Shown here: positions 1 through 5,796 of the stretch, in pieces
How positions within the stretch are numbered: the stretch's first letter is position 1
Layout: each line of letters begins with the position of its first letter
Notes under the pieces: generated by a model
Databases searched by the model: none
What the model saw: the letters and a program-made list of their open reading frames with translations, nothing else
Told to the model about the DNA's origin: nothing
Origin: Bacteroidales bacterium
Lineage (GTDB): Bacteria > Bacteroidota > Bacteroidia > Bacteroidales > 4484-276
Direction: 5' to 3'
Length of the DNA stretch: 5,796 nucleotides
Assembly: GCA_029939965.1 (NCBI GenBank)
Contig: JAOZRY010000235.1
Span: 1 to 5,796 of the forward strand
Translations under genes and position numbers: made by a program

Positions 1-2
1 GA

Positions 3-1937
3 GTTGGGTTTGATTTTAATATTGATAAAAACGAAAACCTGGAAAGCCCGCCGGTTGAGATAGTTAAGAAGGGGAAGGCTGCGGTGCTGAATTATTATGC
101 GCAGATAAAAAGGGAAAAGGGTAAAACCGAATATTTGTTTGAAACAAAACTTCTGATTATTGGCGAAGGTGGCACCGGCAAGACAAGCTTTACCCTGAAA
201 ATGAAAGATGAAAACGCTGAACTGCCCAAAGACGAAGATACTACACTCGGCATAGAAGTTACAAAGTGGTCGTTCGATATTGATCACCTCAAGAGGGGCA
301 AACAAAAAATGTATGCCAACCTTTGGGATTTTGGTGGGCAAAAGTTATATCAGGGGACCCATCAGATATTTTTCAGCCAAAAATCGTTTTATGTTTTGCT
401 TGACGATACACGCGAAGAAAAAACCAATTTTGCTTTTTGGCTGAATACCGTTGAACAACTTGCCGGCAATGAGAGCAAACTATTGATTGTTACTAACAAA
501 AAGCACAAGCATATTCCGCAAATTGATGAAAATGGATTAAAAGGGCGTTTCGGCAATTTAATTACCGGATTTTTTACTGTTGACTTGAAAAAGGATATTC
601 CGAAAATAGTTGAACTGCAAAATGAATTAAAACACCTGATACCAAAACTTCCGGGGATAGGCGAACCCCTGCCTGCTTCATGGGTAGCTATACGCAAGGA
701 TCTGTTTAATGAAAATGAAAACTGTATCAGCTACGACCGTTATCTTCAAATATGCAGGAAAAATAAAACAGACCTTAAACAGTTAGATTTCCTGAGTGAC
801 TATTTTAACCGGGTGGGGGTATTTACGCATTACTACGATGATACACTTTTGAAAAACCGGGTGTTCTTAAATTCAAACTGGCTAGTAAATACTGTTTATG
901 AAGTACTGAACCATAAATTAGTTAAAGAAAATGACGGCAGGATAAGTGAAGGACAATTAAAAGAAATTTGGAGCAAAAGTGAGCTTTTTAACCAAATAGA
1001 TTATTTAAGCCGGCTGATGCACCGCTTTGGTTTAATGTATGAAGTGGCTGAATTAAAAACGTATGTTGTACCGGCACACTTACCTGCCGAACAACCATAT
1101 CCTGCCTGGCTATACGAGAACAAACCCGAAATATTACAATTTGCCTATGAATTTGATAAATATATGCCACGTGGCATTATGCCGAGAATTATCGTTGCAT
1201 TGCACCGCTATATTAAAAACCAGAAAATGGTTTGGAACAGAGGCGTAAACATAGAACTTGAAGGCACATATGCCGAAATAAAAGAAACCTATGACAGAAC
1301 CAATAAATTCCTTATCCGCATAACCGGCAACCAGAAAAAGGAATTGCTTGGCATCATCATACATGAATTTGAAAAAATACTTGGACCCTACAAAAAATTG
1401 CACTTTGAGAAGCTTGTACCTTGTATTTGCAGCGTTTGTAAGAAAATCCCAAATCCATTTTTCTTCAAACATTCTGAATTAATTGACAGAAAAGAAGCAG
1501 GAAAGAAAACTATCGAGTGTGGCAAAAAACCATTCGAACAGGTAAATGTAGATAAACTGCTTGATGGTGTAACGCCACCTAAAGAAAGCATACGGCAGGA
1601 AAAAAATGAAAACATCCACCAAACAATTTACAAAACTGAACATATCATCAAGGTTACCGGAAATGGAATTGTTATTGGACAAGATTTGACAGATAGTAAT
1701 TCCGTACTAAATAAACACTCGGAAAGTTTAAAAAAAGAAGGAAAAACAAAAACAAGCAAAAAGAGGTTTGGAATTGTAATTATTTTAGCAATTGTTTTTG
1801 CAGTTGCAACTGTTGTTATATACCAATTTTATCCTGATATCTGGAAAATACTTGCCCCTATAGGTTTAATTATGATAGGATTTGTCGCATTTTGGAATAG
1901 TATTCTTGATGTTTTCAAAAAATCAAAAGAGATATGA
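3..1937 (+). CDS. Roco-family protein (LRR end, Roc GTPase, COR, Cys cluster, two C-terminal membrane helices), 5' partial
   Basis: The 5' end is cut off: the frame is open to the window edge, and the GTG at nt 84 is internal. Nt 3-83 encode the end of a leucine-rich repeat (NENLESPPVEI, then GKAAVLNYY), the usual junction into Roc in bacterial Roco proteins. Numbering from the GTG codon, Roc shows a P-loop GEGGTGKT (27-34), a switch-I-like DTTLGIE (52-58), DFGGQ (82-86), and TNKKHK (137-142) where a canonical NKxD/TKxD would be. COR runs from about 195 (LPASWVAIR) to about 430. Cys447, 449, 452 and 479 form a possible zinc site that I recall from related bacterial Roco proteins. A linker with TGNGIVIGQ (525-533) leads to two hydrophobic helices, about 562-582 and 586-610, so the tail is probably membrane-bound. 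Roco proteins are GTP-dependent dimerising switches; the bacterial role is mostly unknown. Family is near certain; function and ligand are not known. Confidence 0.93.
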   Translation, partial: VGFDFNIDKNENLESPPVEIVKKGKAAVLNYYAQIKREKGKTEYLFETKLLIIGEGGTGKTSFTLKMKDENAELPKDEDTTLGIEVTKWSFDIDHLKRGKQKMYANLWDFGGQKLYQGTHQIFFSQKSFYVLLDDTREEKTNFAFWLNTVEQLAGNESKLLIVTNKKHKHIPQIDENGLKGRFGNLITGFFTVDLKKDIPKIVELQNELKHLIPKLPGIGEPLPASWVAIRKDLFNENENCISYDRYLQICRKNKTDLKQLDFLSDYFNRVGVFTHYYDDTLLKNRVFLNSNWLVNTVYEVLNHKLVKENDGRISEGQLKEIWSKSELFNQIDYLSRLMHRFGLMYEVAELKTYVVPAHLPAEQPYPAWLYENKPEILQFAYEFDKYMPRGIMPRIIVALHRYIKNQKMVWNRGVNIELEGTYAEIKETYDRTNKFLIRITGNQKKELLGIIIHEFEKILGPYKKLHFEKLVPCICSVCKKIPNPFFFKHSELIDRKEAGKKTIECGKKPFEQVNVDKLLDGVTPPKESIRQEKNENIHQTIYKTEHIIKVTGNGIVIGQDLTDSNSVLNKHSESLKKEGKTKTSKKRFGIVIILAIVFAVATVVIYQFYPDIWKILAPIGLIMIGFVAFWNSILDVFKKSKEI

Positions 1938-1995
1938 AATGGGGAATAATTTTTAAACTAAATGTGTTTTCAATAATTAGTAATGTTGAAAAACC

Positions 1996-2032
1996 AAAAA
2001 CCCGTTCTCAGTTCGAGATTTACGGGTATTTT
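1996..2032 (+). terminator. Candidate Rho-independent terminator after the Roco gene
   Basis: ACCCGT (2000-2005) pairs with ACGGGT (2022-2027). An inner TCTC (2006-2009) pairs with GAGA (2015-2018) around the loop AGTTC, leaving a 3-nt T bulge (2019-2021). A run of A precedes the stem and ATTTT follows it. The position about 60 nt after the Roco stop fits a terminator. The T tract is short and the stem is bulged, so efficiency is uncertain. Confidence 0.5.
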
Positions 2033-2078
2033 AAAAAGCAAAGCAATTGTAGGTAAATGTTACAGCCACCATTTTTAT

Positions 2079-2086
2079 TATCTTTG
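2079..2086 (+). promoter_or_regulatory. Bacteroidota-type -7 promoter element for the DUF1703-type gene
   Basis: TATCTTTG matches the Bacteroidota primary-sigma -7 consensus TAnnTTTG exactly and lies 18 nt before the ATG at 2105. I see no good TTTG/TTG -33 element at the usual 19-20 nt spacing; the nearest TTG (2047-2049) is about 29 nt away. If this box is used, transcription would start near 2091-2094, giving a leader of only about 11-14 nt. No Shine-Dalgarno sequence is visible in AAATCCTACTTTAG before the ATG. Confidence 0.5.
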
Positions 2087-2104
2087 CGAGAAATCCTACT
2101 TTAG

Positions 2105-3637
2105 ATGAAAAATCTACCAATCGGCATACAGGAGTTTTCGGAATTTGGTAAAGGCAACTATGTTTACATCGACAAGACAAAGTATATTTTCGAACTGCTG
2201 AAAAACAAGTATTACTTCCTCGCGCGCCCCCGCCGCTTTGGGAAATCGTTGCTGCTGAACACAATCAAGGAAGTTTTTCTGGGAAACAGGGAGTTATTTG
2301 AAGGATTGTGGATTTACGATAAGATTGATTGGGGGCCTTGCCCGGTGATCAAGATTTCGTTTTCAAGTATTGCTTTTAATGAGAAGGGCCTTTCTCTCGC
2401 CATCCATGACGAAATAAAAAGTATTGCTTCCGGTTTTGGCATTTCATTATCCGAAAAATATCCAGGAGCTGCATTTAAAGAACTTATTGTAAAACTCAGC
2501 GAAAATAAAAAAGTTGCCATTCTAATTGATGAATACGATAAACCAATCATTGATTATATTGATGATATCCCCAAGGCTGAAGAGAACCGCAGGATATTAA
2601 AAGATTTTTATTCTGTGATCAAAGACAGCGACCGGCACATCCGTTTCTTTTTTATTACCGGTGTATCGAAATTTAGCCAGGTTTCTATTTTTTCGGATTT
2701 GAATAATCTAAACGACATCACACTGGACGAAAACTATTCGGTTATAACCGGTTATACCCAGCAAGAACTTGAGCATTATTTCCCCGATTATCTTGTACGT
2801 GTTAAAGAAAAGTATAATGATGTTTTTCCTGATATTATGCCTGTAATAAAACACTGGTACAACGGCTATTCGTGGGATGGGGCAAATTTTGTTTACAACC
2901 CTTTTTCTATTCTAAATTTCTTTTACAAACGAACTTTTGATAATTATTGGTTTAGGACCGGCACACCAACATTTCTTACCAAACTAATTAAGCAAAACGA
3001 ATACACCATATTCGATTTGGAAAAAAAATTGATTTACAGAGGGGATCTTGATAAGTATGAAATTACTTCAATCTCACTGATCCCTCTGCTATTTCAAACC
3101 GGTTACCTTACCATCAAAAAGGTTGATCTCAGGGAGATGACCCTGCTTTTAGATTTTCCTAACAGTGAGGTGGAGCGATCTTTTACCATGCATTTGCTTG
3201 CAGATCTTAATGATGGACGCGTTGATAAAGCAAGTACCCTGCTGGTAGAAATCACACATTCTTTGAAGAAAAACCAAATAGAAAAATTCATCGAACTGAT
3301 TAATGTTTTGTTCAAAGGCATTTCCTACACCATTGTTGATAACAAGGAAAAGTATTTCCATTCGATATTTTACATCATTGTTAAACTGCTTGGTTTTACC
3401 ATCGAAACCGAAGTGATGACCATCGATGGCCGGATTGATGCAGTGGTCTCCACCGGGGATTATATTTACATCATCGAATTTAAAGCCGGGCAGGATGCCA
3501 TGAAAGCACTGGATCAAATTAAAGATAAAGGGTATCATCAAAAATACTCCGGTGATAAACGAAAAAATACTTTGATGGGGATTAATTTCAATATCGACAG
3601 GAAAACTATTGATGATTATGTTGTTGAGGCTTTGTGA
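2105..3637 (+). CDS. AAA-ATPase-like / PD-(D/E)XK nuclease protein (DUF1703-type)
   Basis: This 510-residue protein has the typical two-part build of the AAA-ATPase-like (DUF1703) family, found in many paralogous copies in Bacteroidota genomes. The N-terminal part opens with LPIGIQEFSE and YVYIDKT, then the family P-loop RPRRFGKS (41-48), which lacks the usual first glycine. Walker B is VAILIDEYD (137-145); FITGVSKFS (183-191) and WYNGYSWDG (251-259) are family landmarks. The C-terminal PD-(D/E)XK fold is visible as GRIDAVV (442-448) with Asp445, IIEFK (456-460) with Glu458 and Lys460, and LDQI (469-472) with Gln471. All core nuclease residues seem present, so it is probably active. Length is normal and I see no frameshift. 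The ATG at 2105 directly begins the conserved N-terminus. The gene appears to have its own promoter and is separated from the next gene by 55 nt. The biological role of the family is not established; a DNA-cutting role in conflict or mobile-element biology is inference. Confidence 0.92.
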   Translation: MKNLPIGIQEFSEFGKGNYVYIDKTKYIFELLKNKYYFLARPRRFGKSLLLNTIKEVFLGNRELFEGLWIYDKIDWGPCPVIKISFSSIAFNEKGLSLAIHDEIKSIASGFGISLSEKYPGAAFKELIVKLSENKKVAILIDEYDKPIIDYIDDIPKAEENRRILKDFYSVIKDSDRHIRFFFITGVSKFSQVSIFSDLNNLNDITLDENYSVITGYTQQELEHYFPDYLVRVKEKYNDVFPDIMPVIKHWYNGYSWDGANFVYNPFSILNFFYKRTFDNYWFRTGTPTFLTKLIKQNEYTIFDLEKKLIYRGDLDKYEITSISLIPLLFQTGYLTIKKVDLREMTLLLDFPNSEVERSFTMHLLADLNDGRVDKASTLLVEITHSLKKNQIEKFIELINVLFKGISYTIVDNKEKYFHSIFYIIVKLLGFTIETEVMTIDGRIDAVVSTGDYIYIIEFKAGQDAMKALDQIKDKGYHQKYSGDKRKNTLMGINFNIDRKTIDDYVVEAL

Positions 3638-3692
3638 TAATTTATAACATATCAATCAATTATTAATTTTACCAAAATTTTAAAGTAGCAAC

Positions 3693-4871
3693 ATGGTATC
3701 CAATAAAACAAAAATAGTTAGCAGGCCACGGTTGAAAAGCCTGAGGATCCAAAATTTTAAAGGCATCAAATTTCTGGAGATAGACAACCTGCCCAAAAAT
3801 GCACAATGGATTTTCCTTACCGGCGAAAACGGCTATGGCAAAACCTGTGTGTTGCAGGCCCTGGCATCGGCACTTGCCGGGCCGGAGGAACATATTTTTC
3901 AATATTCAAAAAACAGCAATAGTTATATATTGAAGGCAACCTTGTTTGGAAAAGAGAATACATTTGCAATTAATCATCCGGCAAATACCGTTACCGGCCC
4001 AATGGTTTATCTTCAAAACATAGCATGTTACGGTTCGGCCCGCCTCGATACTTACACCGAAAGCAGCAGCCGTCAGCAAGGCATAACCTCCAGTTTATAC
4101 GATACCCGCGCCCTGTTGGAAAATATAGAATTGCAACTTACACGCTGGGTCTTAAAAAAGGGTGACCCTGAATTTAAGACCAAATATGAAAGTGTTACAG
4201 CAGTTTTGAAAAATCTTTTACATGTACCGGAAATTACCGTGGACACTAAACGCGACCTGGTGCTGTACCACGATTCCGACAAGGAAGGAAATGCTTATAA
4301 TCCGCTGCCATCTACACAAATTGCCGCCGGTTACCGTAGCATTATTTCTATGATTGGCGATATGATACTCCGCCTTTTCGAAACCCAACCCGGTATTAAT
4401 GAACCATCCAAGTTAAACGGTATCGTAATTATTGATGAGCTTGACCTGCATTTCCATCCAAAATGGCAAAAACAATTACCAACCTTATTGTCCGAAAACT
4501 TTCCCAATATTCAGTTTATTGCTTCCACACACAGCCCCATACCTTTGCTGGGAGCGCCAAAAGGCAGCGTTTTTTTAAAGGTGAACCGCAACCTGGAGGA
4601 AGGGATAACCCTTGAGCGCCTCGAAGAAATTGAAATGCAAATCGGCGATTTGCTACCAAATACAATATTAAGTTCACCGGTTTTTGGCATGCAGGATATT
4701 TTTCCGGTTTCGCACCAAAAGGGAAAAAGGGTCAGGACCGAAGATACCTGGGACGAGTTGCTGATAAACAATAAATTGAAAGAGAGGCTGCAACAGTTCA
4801 AGGGCACTAAATTGGAGGATGAGCTGGTGAGTTATGTAAAAGAAAAACGCCGGGGCCATGATAAAAAATAG
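3693..4871 (+). CDS. ABC/SMC-type AAA ATPase, candidate PtuA-like component of a Septu-like system
   Basis: This 392-residue cytoplasmic ATPase has the layout of small AAA_15/AAA_21-type proteins related to SMC/ABC heads. It begins with the strand LKSLRIQNFKGIKFLEI (15-30 region) and Walker A GENGYGKT (44-51). CYGSARLD (112-119) is a conserved-looking piece. STQIAAGYRSII (207-218) sits where the ABC signature would be, without a classical LSGGQ. Walker B is IVIIDELDLHFHP (244-256), and IASTHSPI (277-284) carries the switch histidine His280. No Toprim domain follows, which argues against OLD or GajA proteins. The stop overlaps the downstream HNH gene by 14 bp, so the two are probably translationally coupled. 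This ATPase plus HNH arrangement is that of PtuA-PtuB. It is shorter than the PtuA proteins I recall, so 'PtuA-like' is inference. The ATPase call itself is near certain. The ATG at 3693 sits 11-12 codons before the first conserved strand; no strong ribosome-binding site is seen. Confidence 0.9.
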   Translation: MVSNKTKIVSRPRLKSLRIQNFKGIKFLEIDNLPKNAQWIFLTGENGYGKTCVLQALASALAGPEEHIFQYSKNSNSYILKATLFGKENTFAINHPANTVTGPMVYLQNIACYGSARLDTYTESSSRQQGITSSLYDTRALLENIELQLTRWVLKKGDPEFKTKYESVTAVLKNLLHVPEITVDTKRDLVLYHDSDKEGNAYNPLPSTQIAAGYRSIISMIGDMILRLFETQPGINEPSKLNGIVIIDELDLHFHPKWQKQLPTLLSENFPNIQFIASTHSPIPLLGAPKGSVFLKVNRNLEEGITLERLEEIEMQIGDLLPNTILSSPVFGMQDIFPVSHQKGKRVRTEDTWDELLINNKLKERLQQFKGTKLEDELVSYVKEKRRGHDKK

Positions 4872-5736
4872 GCGCAAAGGTCAGGTTTCAATTCCCCAAT
4901 CCATAACTGATGCAAAGGCAAAACAAGAAGAAATTGCCCTGTCGGGAAACAAAGAATTGATTAAAGGTGACATTTATAAGGGCAAAAAAAGAGTTGGTGG
5001 AAAAACAGTTTATGAAGTTAGGGAAGCCCTTAAAGAGATTTACCATAACAAATGCGCCTATTGCGAAATAAAGGAACATAAACCGGAGGTGGAGCATTTC
5101 AGGCCAAAGAAAGGAATTACCGGAGAACCAGGCCATCCAGGCTACTATTGGCTTTGCTACGAATGGTCCAATTTATTGCCATCGTGCAGATATTGCAATA
5201 CTGAAGGTGGAAAAGGGAACAAATTTCCGGTAATGGCCACACATATAAAACTCCCACCCATAACCAATGGTAAACTTGACTGGGAAAAATGTGCCGCAAA
5301 AAACCCACTCTTAATCAATGAAAAACCATACCTGTTAAACCCGGAAACTGATGATACGGATAAATTTTTTGAATTTGAAAGTAATGGCGAAATGAGAGGT
5401 GTGGATCAGGAAGGGCGGGGAGAGATGACCATAGAAATATGTGATTTGAACCGTGAGAACCTACTATTCAGGCGACAGAAGATTATTGACAATTTGTTGA
5501 CAAAAATCGGGGACACATTCGCATTGTATTATTATTTGGACAACTCGGTTGATGCGCTGATTTTTGGCCTTAAAAGGATTATTGAAGATTTGAAATCCAA
5601 ATCAAACGGTACCGAAGAATTTTCGTTGATGAAACGCCTTTGTTTTAAAAACTTCGATAGCATGGTTTTGAACTTATTGGAAATGGAATCGGAAAGAGAT
5701 TTATTATTAGAAACCTATAACGAATTAAATTCCTAA
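4858..5736 (+). CDS. HNH endonuclease, candidate PtuB-like (TIGR02646-type) effector
   Basis: This 292-residue protein has a clear treble-clef HNH nuclease in its first half. CAYCE (66-70) and SCRYCN (109-114) supply two CxxC pairs for structural zinc (Cys66, 69, 110, 113). EVEHFRPK (77-84) holds the likely catalytic His80, and WSNLLPS (103-109) contains the central Asn105. KGNKFP (119-124) follows as in TIGR02646 proteins, the family containing the PtuB nucleases of Septu and of the Ec78 retron. The segment around 150-205 (KPYLLNP, then TIEICDLNRENLLFRR) is also typical of the family. The remaining tail to 292 is helical in character and I recognise no domain in it. The ATG at 4858 overlaps the ATPase gene by 14 bp in another frame, suggesting coupled production of two partners. 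Expected role: DNA cleavage under control of the ATPase during phage infection. The nuclease fold is very likely; the PtuB assignment is probable. Confidence 0.88.
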   Translation: MIKNRRKGQVSIPQSITDAKAKQEEIALSGNKELIKGDIYKGKKRVGGKTVYEVREALKEIYHNKCAYCEIKEHKPEVEHFRPKKGITGEPGHPGYYWLCYEWSNLLPSCRYCNTEGGKGNKFPVMATHIKLPPITNGKLDWEKCAAKNPLLINEKPYLLNPETDDTDKFFEFESNGEMRGVDQEGRGEMTIEICDLNRENLLFRRQKIIDNLLTKIGDTFALYYYLDNSVDALIFGLKRIIEDLKSKSNGTEEFSLMKRLCFKNFDSMVLNLLEMESERDLLLETYNELNS

Positions 5737-5744
5737 ACAACCAA

Positions 5745-5796
5745 ATGATTTTTGCTGCAATAGATATTGGCTCCAATGCCGTCCGCTTGCTGTTTT
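5745..5796 (+). CDS. Ppx/GppA-type exopolyphosphatase, N-terminal fragment
   Basis: Seventeen codons are visible before the window ends (MIFAAIDIGSNAVRLLF). AAIDIGSNAVRLLF is the first phosphate-binding strand-loop of the Ppx/GppA branch of the ASKHA (actin-like ATPase) superfamily, whose members break down polyphosphate or pppGpp. The ATG is 8 nt after the stop of the HNH gene, so it may be transcribed from the same message, though a housekeeping gene would be expected to have its own promoter too. No ribosome-binding site is evident in the gap. The 3' part is outside the window, so ppx and gppA cannot be told apart. Confidence 0.82.
   Translation, partial: MIFAAIDIGSNAVRLLF

Noticed and set aside
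84..86. GTG as a start codon for the Roco gene.
   Set aside because: The frame stays open to the window edge and the codons before it encode a recognisable leucine-rich-repeat end that runs into Roc, so this GTG is internal.
2743..2756. A 14-bp perfect palindrome (TATAACCGGTTATA), partly repeated, as a possible operator.
   Set aside because: It lies inside the DUF1703-type coding region and encodes part of the conserved VITGYT segment; no promoter is nearby.
3635..3654. Hairpin TGATA/TATCA after the DUF1703-type gene as a terminator.
   Set aside because: Only five mostly A-T pairs, overlapping the stop codon, with no proper T tract. Too weak to call.
3149..3655. Long minus-strand open frame (168 codons).
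   Set aside because: It lies antisense to the conserved C-terminal part of the DUF1703-type protein and its translation shows no recognisable domain; it is a shadow of the coding strand.
3664..3671. TAATTTTA before the ATPase gene as a -7 promoter element.
   Set aside because: The final G of TAnnTTTG is missing and no -33 element is at proper spacing; such strings are frequent in AT-rich spacers.
3638..3692. A retron (non-coding RNA plus reverse transcriptase) feeding the ATPase/HNH pair, as in Ec78.
   Set aside because: No reverse transcriptase is encoded in the window and the 55-nt gap is too short for a retron RNA.
3693..4871. OLD-family nuclease or Gabija GajA as the identity of the ATPase.
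   Set aside because: Only about 140 residues follow Walker B, and no Toprim signature (Glu, then DxD) is visible; the nuclease partner is HNH, not a UvrD-like helicase.

Overview
This is an AT-rich window in which all genes lie on the plus strand. It most likely comes from the Bacteroidota, perhaps Bacteroidales. Three things suggest this: a perfect match to the Bacteroidota -7 promoter element (TATCTTTG) before the second gene, an ATPase/nuclease family that is strongly expanded in that phylum, and an exopolyphosphatase N-terminus of the type seen there. No gene starts with a strong Shine-Dalgarno sequence, which also fits. The assignment is inferred from sequence character only.

Layout: (1) nt 3-1937 is the 3' part of a large Roco gene. 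The last leucine-rich-repeat turn is followed by a Roc GTPase domain, a COR domain, a Cys-rich segment, a short Gly/Asn-containing linker and two C-terminal membrane helices. Its N-terminus lies outside the window. (2) nt 1938-2104 is intergenic, with a hairpin that may end the Roco transcript and a promoter-like box for the next gene. (3) nt 2105-3637 encodes a one-chain AAA-ATPase-like plus PD-(D/E)XK nuclease protein of the DUF1703 type. (4) nt 3693-4871 and 4858-5736 are two overlapping genes, an ABC/SMC-type AAA ATPase and an HNH endonuclease. This is the organisation and domain content of a Septu (PtuA-PtuB)-like anti-phage pair. (5) nt 5745-5796 is the first 17 codons of a Ppx/GppA exopolyphosphatase, a housekeeping gene that probably marks the edge of the accessory block.

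The window reads as a stretch of accessory, probably conflict-related genes next to a core gene. The strongest functional proposal is the ATPase/HNH pair: an ATP-dependent sensor or regulator (PtuA-like) controlling a nuclease effector (PtuB-like), with production coupled through a 14-bp gene overlap. The Roco protein could be a nucleotide-switched receptor with a membrane output, and the DUF1703-type protein carries its own ATPase and nuclease modules. Nothing in the sequence proves that the Roco and DUF1703 genes work with the ATPase/HNH pair. I saw no RNA gene, CRISPR array, insertion sequence or reverse transcriptase.
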